The translations under genes were made by a program, and so were the position numbers. A model generated the notes under the pieces. The model did not search any database, was not told the origin of the DNA, and saw nothing but the letters and a program-made list of their open reading frames with translations. Shown piece after piece: positions 25,828 to 33,619 of a DNA stretch of 54,965 nt (positions are counted from its first letter, which is position 1; the number at the start of each line of letters is the position of its first letter). The stretch is from a virus: positions 1-54,965 of IMG/VR virus record IMGVR_UViG_3300036832_000602, one strand, 5' to 3'.

Positions 25828-27461
25828 GAACTGGTCGTCCTTGGTGCGGTGCGGCCCGAGACCGCCTGGCGCGCACGCTGTCTGGCAGGGGACGGCTTGC
25901 CGGTCGCTGTGTTCGTCTGCCCGACTCCGGCCCTGGAAGTACCGCTCGCCTGCTTCGGCTTCGGCACCTTGGGGCTGGGGGCTCCCTGGTTGGCCATCTG
26001 CTGCTGTGCGCTTTGCGCAACCTGCGCGCCCTGCTCGGTTACGGTCGTGATCTGCTGCAGGGAACCCTGCGGCTTGAAGCGTGAGAAGCCCTGCTCGATC
26101 TGGTCGGTGTTCATGCCCATCTGGTCAGCGATGTCGAGCGTCAGCTCCTTGATGAACTCGATCGGGACCTGGATGTTCGGGGCGGAGGCGAGTGCCTGCA
26201 GCATCGCCCAGGACTGCTGCACGTCCTGTGCCTGCATCGGGCCGACCTCGAAGCGGGGGATCTGGGTGTCGCGGCCCTTGTTCCAGCGCACCAGGTCCTT
26301 GACGACCTGATCGGACACTGTGTCGCCCAGCTCGCCGGCGTAGGCCCGCATCATCGTCATAAAGAAGGCGATCTGGGACTCGCTGAGGCCATAGCTGCCT
26401 CTGGAGCCACCGCCGCCTCCGGTGCTGACCGTGCCCATCGCACGAGATGGCAGGTCCGTGAAGCCTGCAAGCAAGCTGAGTGCGCTTTCCATATCGAGGT
26501 AGCCGATCGCCTCCTGGAAGGAGCGAGCGCTGTTCGTGTTGTACGGGAGTGGCATGATCTCCGACACCCACTCCTTCGGGATACCCGCTACGCCGGCATT
26601 TTTCAGTGCTGCGATCGCCTGCGCCGCTTTCTTTGCGGCTGAGTCGCTGTTGGCCAGGACCACGGTGCGGGGGAGGGACATGACCTCGCAGTACGTGTAC
26701 CACAGGAACTTCAGCTTTTCCTTGGTGCGATAGTTGCGGTAGCAGACCTGAAGGTCGGAGATGCCCTTGACAGGGTTACGGTGTTGTCCATGTACATAGA
26801 CAAGGGCATAGGGTAGCACAATGGACACCTGTATCGGCTTACCAAAGACCCATTGATTGAATCCCATGAGGTCTCCGGTACGCTTGTCACGTAGCATTGT
26901 GCATGTGTCAGTGGGGCGATAGGCGATCTTGTCATAGACAACCTGTCCCTTGTCGTCCTGCTTGAATACTTTTTCGTGGTAGGTGCGCCGCATGACGAAA
27001 GCAGAGGTCATCTGCGCCAGGGTGTACTCTATTGATCCCTGCATCCCGCCGTTCGGCGTGTCTTTACGCAGGATGTCCTCGACCCACTGGGCTGTTTTGT
27101 GGTCATTGTTGCCTTCACCGGGGGTCACACGCCAGCCGGCGCCGATGATCGGCATACTGAGGACCTGCTCCAGCGAGCGGGCCTTGCCGTCGTTGTCGAG
27201 CATCTCCTGCAGTTGACCCACGGTCGGCTCGCGGTAGTCGTAGACGAGGCCCACGTTGGCCGGAAGGCCAGGTTGATATGTGAAAACGAGGTCCCCAGCC
27301 GTGTAGTCAAACTGTGTGCCCAATTCCTGCTCAAAGACAGGCGTGGCATCGGGGTCGATCGGAGGGGCGCTGGACGCTGCCTGGCCTACCGAGGAGTTTG
27401 GCAACAATGGGGAGCGTGATCCTCCTGTATAAGCCGGTGAGGGCGGTACGTAATCACTCAT
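25824..27461 (-). CDS. Portal protein
   Basis: This 545-aa protein, ATG after AGGTGAAG, forms the dodecameric ring through which DNA enters. The central part has the portal style of DUF935/Mu gp29-like proteins: EPTVGQLQEMLDNDGKARSLEQVLSMPIIGAGWRV (~75-110), then ALVYVHGQHRNPVKGISDLQVCYRNY (~215) and a C-terminal helical region ending in a Gln/Pro/Lys-rich tail. It directly follows the large terminase. The Gly-rich loop GGGGGSRGSYGLSESQ near residue 350 is common in this family. Confidence 0.9.
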   Translation of the reverse strand: MSDYVPPSPAYTGGSRSPLLPNSSVGQAASSAPPIDPDATPVFEQELGTQFDYTAGDLVFTYQPGLPANVGLVYDYREPTVGQLQEMLDNDGKARSLEQVLSMPIIGAGWRVTPGEGNNDHKTAQWVEDILRKDTPNGGMQGSIEYTLAQMTSAFVMRRTYHEKVFKQDDKGQVVYDKIAYRPTDTCTMLRDKRTGDLMGFNQWVFGKPIQVSIVLPYALVYVHGQHRNPVKGISDLQVCYRNYRTKEKLKFLWYTYCEVMSLPRTVVLANSDSAAKKAAQAIAALKNAGVAGIPKEWVSEIMPLPYNTNSARSFQEAIGYLDMESALSLLAGFTDLPSRAMGTVSTGGGGGSRGSYGLSESQIAFFMTMMRAYAGELGDTVSDQVVKDLVRWNKGRDTQIPRFEVGPMQAQDVQQSWAMLQALASAPNIQVPIEFIKELTLDIADQMGMNTDQIEQGFSRFKPQGSLQQITTVTEQGAQVAQSAQQQMANQGAPSPKVPKPKQASGTSRAGVGQTNTATGKPSPARQRARQAVSGRTAPRTTSS

Positions 27462-27473
27462 ACTTCACCTGAA

Positions 27474-29162
27474 TTACCGCCATTCCTCAACGTATGGGCT
27501 CTCGCCACCGTAATCGAAAACGAAAGCATTGCCGGAATCGACCCCGAAGTAGAACAGGGACATCACCACGGCATCAGCGGAGTCAGGGGAGCGGCGGATG
27601 CGCTTACGGGTGTCATCTTTCGGCTCCACCTGGATCTTGGCACCTGCGAGAACGCGCCAGCGAGGAGCCGACAACTCGGCTGCCAACTGCTCGTCATCGG
27701 GGAGGGTGAGGGGGTCCGGGTTATCGGGGTCGAGAAGCTCACGCAGGTTCCACCAGGCGGCGCTGCGCTGGTTCGGAAAGGTGAACTCGCCGTGGGAGTC
27801 GTGCATATCGGTGCGGGCGGCGCTGTTGAAGCTGATGGTCTCCCGCTCGAGTTCCTGCAACCGGTCCACCACTCCGGCACCGAGGCCGATCACGTCCACG
27901 ACAGCTATCGAGGCAGGGTGCTCGCTCATGCGGCTGTTGATACGCAGGGCGGTGGTCTGGGTGTCCTGGTTGGCAAAGCGCTCAATCCTGAGCACGTTGC
28001 GCCCGCGGCGCGTGGAAAGGACGGTCTCATCGCTGCCGTAGCGCGCTACGTCGCAGCCGTACACGTAGGATCCCAGCAATTCTTCCTCGAGGTGGGGGTC
28101 TTCGGCAAGTTGTTTGGCCAGGATCCTGCCGCGCTCCTGTGCGGCTCGTATCCAGGGGAGGGGGATCACGCCGTTGGCCCCCGAGTCCTCCGGGAAAACG
28201 GCCCTTACCTTTGATTGCCACAGGGGGGTTTCAGTCCATGTGCCGTCGGCATCCCGGAGGACACCCCAGGCCAGCATGCGCTCTGCAACCCACAGGGGGG
28301 ACAGCAGCATCTGGGTCAGATCGTAGGGTATCTGCTCCTGTGAAAAGGGAATGTCGTGGTCCAGGAAGTACTGGTAAAGGTCACCTGTCTGGCGCTGGAT
28401 GGCGCTGACGGCTTTTACCTCGTCACGGCTGAAATTGGGGGATAGCAGCCCGTCCAGGCGGATGGTGTGCCAGCCCGATCCCGGTATGCACATGGCGCGG
28501 AAGCGGGAGTGGGCGGTATCCGGGTTGCCGATGGCCAGAACGCGTGCGTGCTCGTTGGTGGCGAGGGCGTCGACTGCGGTCCACAACTGCTCGGGGATAC
28601 CGGAGGCTTCATCAATTATGATCAGCACGTGCTTCTGGTGGATGCCCTGAAAGCCCGACTCGTCATAGTCGGCCGGCTTGCGGCCGTAGCCGACCAGTTC
28701 CTTCCCGATCTTCCACTCCGGCACCCGGCCCATGTTGATTTGTCCGGGGAGGTGTAATCTTCTATGAAGCTTCTCTATCTCACGCCACAGGATGGCACTG
28801 ACCTGACTGGAGGTGGGCGCCGTCGATACCACGAAGGCATCGCCCTGGGGATGGGTGTCTATCCACGCGCATGCGCTGGCTGCCGCCAGGAAACTTTTAC
28901 CTACATCATGGGCGCTGGGGACCACCGTGTACCTGTTTTTGGCAAGGGATGCCAAGACATGTCGCTGGCCCAGGGTTAGATGGATGCGATGGTTTTTGTA
29001 CCAGTCGCCGGCATGCGGTTGTGGGGCGAAGTAGGCATCGGCCACCTGCCGCGCCTGGGCCTCGAGGCGGATGGGTTCTTGTTCGGGTGGTCGTCTGCCG
29101 TGCGCGGTGCGCCGCAACCCCAGGCGTTCCTCGAGGCTGAGCCGCGCCTCAGGCTGATCCAC
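27474..29162 (-). CDS. Terminase large subunit
   Basis: This 562-aa packaging motor starts with GTG. The ATPase domain has a Walker A-like SAHDVGKS (residues 83-90) and a Walker B/DEAS site, HVLIIIDEAS (~178-187). The RNase H-like nuclease domain follows with YGCDVARYGSDET (~365), VVDVIGLGAGVVDRL (~435) and DSADAVVMSLFYFG near the C-terminus, giving the three acidic positions of the nuclease. It is preceded by a 12-bp tandem repeat at the small-subunit stop. Packaging type (cos or headful) cannot be read. Confidence 0.95.
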   Translation of the reverse strand: MDQPEARLSLEERLGLRRTAHGRRPPEQEPIRLEAQARQVADAYFAPQPHAGDWYKNHRIHLTLGQRHVLASLAKNRYTVVPSAHDVGKSFLAAASACAWIDTHPQGDAFVVSTAPTSSQVSAILWREIEKLHRRLHLPGQINMGRVPEWKIGKELVGYGRKPADYDESGFQGIHQKHVLIIIDEASGIPEQLWTAVDALATNEHARVLAIGNPDTAHSRFRAMCIPGSGWHTIRLDGLLSPNFSRDEVKAVSAIQRQTGDLYQYFLDHDIPFSQEQIPYDLTQMLLSPLWVAERMLAWGVLRDADGTWTETPLWQSKVRAVFPEDSGANGVIPLPWIRAAQERGRILAKQLAEDPHLEEELLGSYVYGCDVARYGSDETVLSTRRGRNVLRIERFANQDTQTTALRINSRMSEHPASIAVVDVIGLGAGVVDRLQELERETISFNSAARTDMHDSHGEFTFPNQRSAAWWNLRELLDPDNPDPLTLPDDEQLAAELSAPRWRVLAGAKIQVEPKDDTRKRIRRSPDSADAVVMSLFYFGVDSGNAFVFDYGGESPYVEEWR

Positions 29163-29165
29163 GGC

Positions 29166-29189
29166 TATTCAGACACCTATTCAGACACC
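29166..29189. repeat. 12-bp tandem repeat between terminase genes
   Basis: TATTCAGACACC occurs twice in direct tandem. Read on the minus strand it duplicates the end of the small-subunit gene, including an in-frame TAG, just before the large-subunit GTG. It looks like a recent duplication; whether terminase recognises it is unknown. Confidence 0.85.
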
Positions 29190-29698
29190 ACAGGGCCACC
29201 GTGGGCCGTTTGTGGGATATCGGGCGTAGGGGCCGGGCCTGAGAGGGCGGAGTATGTGATCTGGCGGACTTGCGGATCATTGGGATCGAAGCCGTAACGC
29301 AGGCCGAGGTTCCGAACTGCTTGGCTGAGGGCGTTGCCGATGAACTGGACCTGTTCCTGGCGCAGCCGGACGTCGTAATCGTTGCTGTAAGTGTTGCTGT
29401 GGTGCAGCGCGTTGGTCACCACGAACTGCGCGGCCTGCAGCCGGGTGCGCTCGCTTTGGGCGTGAACGGCCAGGTGACAGATGCTGGCGGCGGAGATCAG
29501 CGCATGCTCACGGAGGATGCGCGACGTCGCAGCCCGCTGGTCATGGTCGTCCAGGGCACTCTCCAACACCAGGTCCTGCAGGGCTGCTTGTGGGTTCCAG
29601 TGCGCGTCGGGCACGCGGACTGTTTCCTGGTAAGTGTTGTCTGACTGCTGCTGAGGGTGACCCTCCACCTCATGTTCAGATATCTGCTCAGGGTCCAT
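29177..29698 (-). CDS. Small terminase subunit candidate
   Basis: This protein has 173 aa from the ATG at 29,698 (MDPEQISEHEVEG). Upstream in-frame starts exist but run through compositionally different sequence, so I rejected them. It has a helix pattern typical of TerS-like proteins: LVLESALDDHDQRAATSRILREHAL (~45-70), then HAQSERTRLQAAQFVVTNALHH (~80-105). It sits immediately upstream of the large terminase. It probably recognises the packaging site; the repeat-rich region just upstream (29.7-30.57 kb) is the obvious candidate. Confidence 0.65.
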   Translation of the reverse strand: MDPEQISEHEVEGHPQQQSDNTYQETVRVPDAHWNPQAALQDLVLESALDDHDQRAATSRILREHALISAASICHLAVHAQSERTRLQAAQFVVTNALHHSNTYSNDYDVRLRQEQVQFIGNALSQAVRNLGLRYGFDPNDPQVRQITYSALSGPAPTPDIPQTAHGGPVVSE

Positions 29699-29759
29699 GT
29701 GCGTAAAGTACAACGATCTGCACCAAAAAGCGAGCTTATACAGCCTGGGGTTGCATATA

Positions 29760-29771
29760 GAACGTATGTTC
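29760..29771. repeat. Dyad GAACGTATGTTC
   Basis: A near-perfect 12-bp palindrome that differs by one base from the perfect palindrome GAACATATGTTC at 30,276-30,287. The two copies in the same non-coding region suggest a protein-binding site. Confidence 0.5.
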
Positions 29772-29820
29772 CCCTGTGCTTTTGGCCGATTATTTTGCGC
29801 GGGGGCAGTCATCCGAGAAT

Positions 29821-29860
29821 ACGCTGCGTGGTCTTTGTGTGCGCCGGCGCCACGCAGCGT
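29821..29860. repeat. Inverted repeat ACGCTGCGTGG
   Basis: ACGCTGCGTGG at 29,821-29,831 pairs perfectly with CCACGCAGCGT at 29,850-29,860 across 18 bases. Those 18 bases and the first base of the right arm contain the palindrome GCGCCGGCGC. The element is ~120 bp upstream of the small terminase start, in the leader of the structural operon. Confidence 0.7.
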
Positions 29861-29940
29861 GGGAGTGGTCGGGTGTGGTTGCCCGGTCACTTTGGAGGTC
29901 ACACTTACACCGTACGAAGTTGAGTGTACCATGCTCAAGT

Positions 29941-29956
29941 ACATGAAAGTACACGT
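29941..29956. repeat. 16-bp direct repeat, copy 1
   Basis: ACATGAAAGTACACGT occurs here and again at 30,154-30,169 in the same orientation. Additional GTAC-containing partial matches lie nearby. The arrangement is iteron-like. Confidence 0.75.
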
Positions 29957-30153
29957 ATTTCCTAACCCAGTGTGCCAGTGATAACCGCTGTTAGTAACTG
30001 ACCGTATGCACAAATTAGGTAATACACATCTACGGAAGCGACCCTCAGCGTATACATGGCATGATATGACAATAGACATACTTCCTAATTGTGTGTGTAG
30101 GTGTATAGCTAAGTACCACGGAGAGTGGCGTAAGGTTCACAAAATCCGCCAAA

Positions 30154-30169
30154 ACATGAAAGTACACGT
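30154..30169. repeat. 16-bp direct repeat, copy 2
   Basis: Identical to 29,941-29,956 (ACATGAAAGTACACGT), 213 bp away. Confidence 0.75.
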
Positions 30170-30233
30170 TACCAAAGGACCTGGTCAGGGGCTCGACCAC
30201 AAAAGTGGCTGTAAAACTCACTCAACCACAATT

Positions 30234-30271
30234 GTTTCACAGGCCGTTGACCTGCTGCCTTCCTGTGAAAC
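30234..30271. repeat. 10-bp inverted repeat GTTTCACAGG
   Basis: GTTTCACAGG (30,234-30,243) and CCTGTGAAAC (30,262-30,271) form a perfect inverted repeat spaced by 18 bp, directly followed by the GAACATATGTTC palindrome. It could be a binding site or a hairpin. Confidence 0.65.
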
Positions 30272-30275
30272 ATCC

Positions 30276-30287
30276 GAACATATGTTC
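30276..30287. repeat. Perfect palindrome GAACATATGTTC
   Basis: A 12-bp perfect dyad five bases after the GTTTCACAGG inverted repeat; a one-base variant is at 29,760-29,771. Confidence 0.6.
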
Positions 30288-30343
30288 AACCACACAGATG
30301 GTCACCGGTCACCGGGGCACCGTGCCATAAGGTGCCCCTAGGT

Positions 30344-30377
30344 GCCCACGTGCCCCCACCCGCGCCCACGTGCCCCC
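30344..30377. repeat. 14-bp direct repeat GCCCACGTGCCCCC
   Basis: Copies at 30,344-30,357 and 30,364-30,377 lie 20 bp apart within a block of GTGCCC-rich sequence that also repeats TAGGTGCCC. Spacing of two helical turns would place both copies on one DNA face. Confidence 0.7.
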
Positions 30378-30404
30378 TAGGTGCCCGTGTGCCGGCTACG
30401 GGCA

Positions 30405-30433
30405 CCGTGGTGGGCCTGTGGTGCCCACCACGG
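30405..30433. repeat. Inverted repeat CCGTGGTGGGC
   Basis: CCGTGGTGGGC (30,405-30,415) and GCCCACCACGG (30,423-30,433) form a perfect 11-bp stem with a 7-base loop in the GC-rich part of the non-coding region. Confidence 0.7.
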
Positions 30434-30475
30434 CCGCTACGGGGCACCCGGCTACCCCACACGCACGGGCGCGTT

Positions 30476-30505
30476 GTAGGGCACGGTGCGTACACCGTGC
30501 CCTAC
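30476..30505. repeat. Near-palindrome GTAGGGCACGGTG with 4-base centre
   Basis: GTAGGGCACGGTG (30,476-30,488) and CACCGTGCCCTAC (30,493-30,505) form a perfect 13-bp inverted repeat around CGTA. This is the strongest cruciform or hairpin candidate in the region, ~60 bp downstream of the leftward gene ending at 30,568, so it could also terminate that transcript. Confidence 0.75.
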
Positions 30506-30567
30506 GGATCCCTACGGGGGGCTGTGGTAGCCGTACCCGTACCGGGCCGGCTACCGTGCCCTACCCC

Positions 30568-30912
30568 CTAGAACAGCCGCGTGCCGGGCCGGCAGTTGGA
30601 GCAATCGCACTCGGGACCTCCCTCGATCCGCGGCGTCGGCCTGCCGCGGCCGCGGCGCGCCGCACACATGCCGTGCGCGCCGTCCGCGTTGAACGCCCGC
30701 TTGAGGCTGCGGCCACCGCACAACGAGCACACGGCGCTCGTTTCCCCGCTCTCGTAGCGATCAACGTTGACCAGGTAGGCCGCGTGCCAGATGCACACCT
30801 GCTCGGCATGTGCCCTCGCGCCGACCGCTTCCGCATAATCCCGCGGGCTGCAGGTCGTGCGTGCGTGGTTCACCGCGTGGTCCAGATCGCGCCAGATCGG
30901 TACGTTGCTCAT
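30568..30912 (-). CDS. Early zinc-finger-like small protein
   Basis: This protein has 114 aa from the ATG at 30,912, which follows the A/G-rich leader motif shared by early genes. An in-frame ATG at 30,948 coincides with the predicted transcription start and could give a leaderless 126-aa form. The protein has CSLCGGRSL (~66) and a C-terminal ECDCSNCRPGTRLF, suggesting zinc binding, and a HAVNHARTTCSPRDYAEAVGARAHAE helical N-terminal part. Unknown function. Confidence 0.65.
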   Translation of the reverse strand: MSNVPIWRDLDHAVNHARTTCSPRDYAEAVGARAHAEQVCIWHAAYLVNVDRYESGETSAVCSLCGGRSLKRAFNADGAHGMCAARRGRGRPTPRIEGGPECDCSNCRPGTRLF

Positions 30913-30954
30913 TTTCGTTACCCCGTTTCCGTTTCGTGTGTTCGTCATGCCCTC

Positions 30955-30983
30955 ACCTTACACCCGTTACTACCCGTTGTCAA
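30955..30983 (-). promoter_or_regulatory. Early promoter with embedded operator (leftward, 1)
   Basis: On the minus strand TTGACA (plus 30,978-30,983), a 17-bp spacer containing GGGTAGTAAC, and TAAGGT as -10 (plus 30,955-30,960). It drives the gene at 30,568-30,912. The predicted start is near 30,948. Confidence 0.75.
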
Positions 30984-31017
30984 CCCACTACGGGCACATT
31001 TTCCAGATTTCTTTTGC

Positions 31018-31311
31018 CTACCCGTGTACCCGTAGGGTGTGTACCGGGTGCGTGCGGTTGTAGCCGCACGTGGCACATTCCCCGTCCAGGTTTTGCTCGA
31101 ACCCGTGCAACGGGTTACCCTCGAACCCGACCGCGTCGGCTAGTTGCTCGAGCAAATATTCGATTTCCGCTTCATACTCGGAAATCGAAGCTTCCTGGTG
31201 CTCCTGCTCGGCCTCCATGCCCAGGGCCACCGCTACCCCGTGCAATGCCCGGTGCCCGCTAACCATCCGCTGTGCCGCTTTGACCTGGTGCTCGATCCCA
31301 CCTGCGTTCAT
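31018..31311 (-). CDS. Early small helical protein with C-terminal zinc motif
   Basis: This 97-aa protein, ATG after a leader ACGGAAACGGGG, has an Glu-rich helical middle (EHQEASISEYEAEIEYLLEQLADAVG) and a C-terminal GECATCGYNRTHPVHT segment that could bind zinc through two Cys and two His. First and only gene of its own leftward promoter. Function unknown. Confidence 0.65.
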   Translation of the reverse strand: MNAGGIEHQVKAAQRMVSGHRALHGVAVALGMEAEQEHQEASISEYEAEIEYLLEQLADAVGFEGNPLHGFEQNLDGECATCGYNRTHPVHTLRVHG

Positions 31312-31343
31312 TTCGTTACCCCGTTTCCGTTTGCCGTTACCTA

Positions 31344-31372
31344 ACTATACACCCGGTACTACCCGTTGTCAA
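31344..31372 (-). promoter_or_regulatory. Early promoter with embedded operator (leftward, 2)
   Basis: Minus-strand TTGACA (plus 31,367-31,372), a 17-bp spacer with GGGTAGTACC, TATAGT (plus 31,344-31,349). It drives 31,018-31,311. Confidence 0.8.
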
Positions 31373-31428
31373 GCGGCTACGGCACATTTCCCAGATTTCT
31401 TTTCCCCGTACCGTGCCCCGGTGTGCCC

Positions 31429-31764
31429 CTACTCGGCCTCGTACGTGAACGCCTGTAGCCGCTCGTAGATCCGCGCCAACGGGGTATCGTACCGTCCGTA
31501 GTAATCGGCCTCCCCTTCTGCCATCGCGAAGTTGGCAAACGTGATTGCCATTTCAGCGTGTGTAGCGGCAATCATGCTGGAGCGTAGATCGGTGCCCTCC
31601 TGAATGATTGCGCCGTCAACCTCGAGCGCGTAGTGCCAGCGATTGTTGCGGTAGCCGCGCCCTACGGTGCCACCCCCTACCGCCGAAATCATGATCCGCA
31701 CCTTGGGATCGCCGGTAACGTATTGCTCCGGCACCTCCACCGTGTATTCCCAGTCGCTGCTCAT
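31429..31764 (-). CDS. Early protein of unknown function
   Basis: This protein has 111 aa from the ATG at 31,764 (MSSDWEYTVEVPEQYV); an in-frame ATG at 31,803 sits at the predicted transcription start and would add 13 residues as a leaderless form. The sequence looks like a small alpha/beta domain (VRIMISAVGGGTVGRGYRN; HYALEVDGAIIQEG) followed by a long helix. No family recognised. Confidence 0.65.
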   Translation of the reverse strand: MSSDWEYTVEVPEQYVTGDPKVRIMISAVGGGTVGRGYRNNRWHYALEVDGAIIQEGTDLRSSMIAATHAEMAITFANFAMAEGEADYYGRYDTPLARIYERLQAFTYEAE

Positions 31765-31809
31765 TGCCGCCCCGTTTCCGTTTGTGTGCTCCGTTGTTGT
31801 CATACCCCT

Positions 31810-31838
31810 ACTATAGCACGGGTACTACCCCATGTCAA
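31810..31838 (-). promoter_or_regulatory. Early promoter with embedded operator (leftward, 3)
   Basis: Minus-strand TTGACA (plus 31,833-31,838), a 17-bp spacer with GGGTAGTACCC, an extended TGC and TATAGT (plus 31,810-31,815). It faces away from the rightward promoter at 31,900, so the two form the divergent pair of the genome. Confidence 0.82.
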
Positions 31839-31899
31839 CCCCTACGGGCAACATTTCCTAGATTTTCCAGAAATATGCAAAAGCCCTGGTCAAACCCCC

Positions 31900-31928
31900 T
31901 TGACAAGGGGTTAGTACCGTGCTATAGT
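31900..31928 (+). promoter_or_regulatory. Early promoter with embedded operator (rightward, 1)
   Basis: TTGACA at 31,900-31,905, a 17-bp spacer containing GGTTAGTACC, TGC then TATAGT at 31,923-31,928. It drives the gene at 31,967. Confidence 0.85.
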
Positions 31929-31966
31929 AACCCCTACACAACGGAAACGGCAAAAGGAGCAAAACA

Positions 31967-32482
31967 ATGGAAGCCGAAACAATGAGCACCACCGAGCGGC
32001 TGGATCGGGCGGGGCACCGGGGTCGCATAGCCGGCAAGGCCGATGCGGACAACTACATCGATGCTACCCCGGTGGCATTGCGTAGCCGCAACGATTGCCC
32101 CAGCCCGCTCAGCGGAGAATGGGCCGGCGAGTCGATCAAGGAGCTGCTCGGTGACCTGTTTGGGGAGCGGCCCGCGATCCGTGCCGGCAACGACGAGGTG
32201 CTCAACGCCTACGACGACCTGCAGTACCGGATCGAGAACGCCTACGAGAACGCCTACACCGAGTCCTGGTTTGCGGTGCTCGAGGAAGCTGAGGAAGCCG
32301 AGGGCACGACCGAGGCCGAGTTTGGTGACCTGCTAGCTACCCTGCTAGCCGACTCCGACGAAATCGAAGGCGTGAGCACGTTCAGCGATGTCGGGGTTAT
32401 GACGATGAACGAGGGGCTGGTTGTTCGCCTGTATAACGGCACCGAGTTTCAGGTCACCATCGTTCAGTCCCGTACCCCGTAA
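31967..32482 (+). CDS. Early acidic protein of unknown function
   Basis: This 171-aa protein, ATG after AAAAGGAG, is the first gene of the rightward arm. The N-terminal ~50 residues have RGRIAGKADADNYIDATPVALRSRNDCP; the middle is a long acidic helix (SWFAVLEEAEEAEGTTEAEFGDLLATLL). Position under the first early promoter suggests host take-over or regulation. No family recognised. Confidence 0.75.
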   Translation: MEAETMSTTERLDRAGHRGRIAGKADADNYIDATPVALRSRNDCPSPLSGEWAGESIKELLGDLFGERPAIRAGNDEVLNAYDDLQYRIENAYENAYTESWFAVLEEAEEAEGTTEAEFGDLLATLLADSDEIEGVSTFSDVGVMTMNEGLVVRLYNGTEFQVTIVQSRTP

Positions 32483-32536
32483 CGGGTACCCGGCACGGCA
32501 CCCGGCACATTTTCTGAAAAAGATTGTGCCGGGTGC

Positions 32537-32565
32537 TTGACACCGGGTAGTAACCATGCTATACT
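32537..32565 (+). promoter_or_regulatory. Early promoter with embedded operator (rightward, 2)
   Basis: TTGACA (32,537-32,542), a 17-bp spacer with GGGTAGTAACC, TGC and TATACT (32,560-32,565), ahead of the gene at 32,600. Confidence 0.85.
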
Positions 32566-32599
32566 AGACACATAACGGCAAACGGAAAAGGAGAACAAA

Positions 32600-32974
32600 A
32601 TGGGAGATCGAGCGCAGGTTTTCATTCACAACGGTGGGCACGCAGCACCGGTGGCGCTGTACACACATTCAGCCGGCGGTACGCTGGCGAGCACCGTAGC
32701 ACGAGCACTCGCTCGCAAGCAGCGGTGGGACGATCCGGAGTACCTGGCGAGGATCATCTTCTGCGAGATGGTGCGGGGCGACGAGGCCGGAGATGTTGAT
32801 TTCGGAATCGGCACGGCTCAGCATTTTGACCTCCAGCACGATCCGATCCACGTACACTCAGGGGGTGGCATCATGGACCCCACCGAGCCGCACGTGTTCT
32901 ACAACGGGGAGCGGTTCAGCTTCGAGCGGTTCATCGACCGCTACGCAGGTCGGGGTCGGAGTTTCTACCGATGA
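32600..32974 (+). CDS. Conserved-style phage protein of unknown function
   Basis: This 124-aa protein, ATG after AAAAGGAGA, begins MGDRAQVFIHNGGHAAPVALYTH, a start I associate with a widespread group of small actinophage proteins. Several His and Asp residues (GIGTAQHFDLQHDPIHVH) could form a metal site. Coupled to the next gene by ATGA. Function unknown. Confidence 0.7.
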   Translation: MGDRAQVFIHNGGHAAPVALYTHSAGGTLASTVARALARKQRWDDPEYLARIIFCEMVRGDEAGDVDFGIGTAQHFDLQHDPIHVHSGGGIMDPTEPHVFYNGERFSFERFIDRYAGRGRSFYR

Positions 32975-33297
32975 ACGCCTACAACCCCGTGTCATCGGCG
33001 GCACGGCAGGCGTGGATCGACGGGGAGAATGATCCCCTCGAGCTGTGCCGGATCGACACCGAGCACGGGGTGGTGGCACAGGTGCCGGCGTGCGAGCTGG
33101 TCGGTCGGGAGGGTACGTTTCGCCTCCCGGCCGGCAGGGCAACCTACGAGGCCGTGATGTACGACTGCGGTCGTGCCCGTAGCGATCGGATCCGGCTGGC
33201 TCGCATCGAGACCAGGGACGGTGGGTTGTACCAGGTCAACCGCTACGTCGACTGGGAACAGCCGATTGAGGTGCTCCAGTTGTTCGAGTACCCGTGA
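32971..33297 (+). CDS. Hypothetical early protein
   Basis: This 108-aa protein starts in an ATGA overlap. It is a mixed alpha/beta sequence with paired beta strands (GVVAQVPACELVGREGTFRL; IRLARIETRDGGLYQVNRYV). It shares the transcript from the promoter at 32,537. No family recognised. Confidence 0.7.
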   Translation: MNAYNPVSSAARQAWIDGENDPLELCRIDTEHGVVAQVPACELVGREGTFRLPAGRATYEAVMYDCGRARSDRIRLARIETRDGGLYQVNRYVDWEQPIEVLQLFEYP

Positions 33298-33327
33298 AAA
33301 AGTTTCTGAGAAATACCCCCTAGTGGG

Positions 33328-33356
33328 TTGACATACGGTACTAACCGTGCTATACT
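33328..33356 (+). promoter_or_regulatory. Early promoter with embedded operator (rightward, 3)
   Basis: TTGACA (33,328-33,333), a 17-bp spacer with GGTACTAACC, TGC and TATACT (33,351-33,356), upstream of the gene at 33,391. Confidence 0.85.
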
Positions 33357-33390
33357 AAAGGTACAAGGCAAACGGGAAAGGGGAAACGAG

Positions 33391-33606
33391 ATGGGAATCA
33401 GCAGACGGGAGCGGGAGGAGGCACAGGCAGCAGGGTACGTCGAGTGCTCCGAGTGCGGGCACCCGGTCGAGGAGCATGACAACGATGGGTGCTCCCACGT
33501 TGACGACGACTACCACTGCCCGTGCGACGAGCGCTTGACCATCAGCGACATCGACCGGATCCGCGCCGACTACGGCCTCGAGCCGACCGGCAATGCGGCG
33601 CCGTAG
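33391..33606 (+). CDS. Small zinc-finger-like protein
   Basis: This 71-aa protein starts at ATG 33,391 after a GGGAAAGGGG leader. VECSECGHPVEEHDNDGCSH and HCPCDE hold five Cys and several His, so one or two zinc sites are likely. Basic N-terminus (MGISRREREEA). Possibly an early regulator. Confidence 0.7.
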   Translation: MGISRREREEAQAAGYVECSECGHPVEEHDNDGCSHVDDDYHCPCDERLTISDIDRIRADYGLEPTGNAAP

Positions 33607-33619
33607 GGGAGACGGAGCG

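Larger units (their letters stand above)
29699..30567. other. Non-coding repeat-rich control region (origin or packaging candidate)
   Basis: These 869 bases contain no frame I accept as a gene. The left two thirds are AT-richer with a 16-bp direct repeat and dyads. The right third (30,320-30,560) is very GC-rich with nested direct and inverted repeats. It lies between the structural arm and the early genes, directly upstream of terminase. I see no near-consensus promoter for the leftward structural operon here, so a phage-specific promoter or an activator may act. Confidence 0.7.

Noticed and set aside
29699-30079. N-terminal extension of the small terminase gene
   Set aside because: Upstream in-frame starts cross the repeat-rich non-coding region, change composition and lack ribosome sites.
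30370-31035. 221-codon rightward frame across the GC-rich repeats
   Set aside because: It runs through non-coding palindromes and antisense to an early gene with its own promoter; Arg/Pro/Ala-rich artefact.
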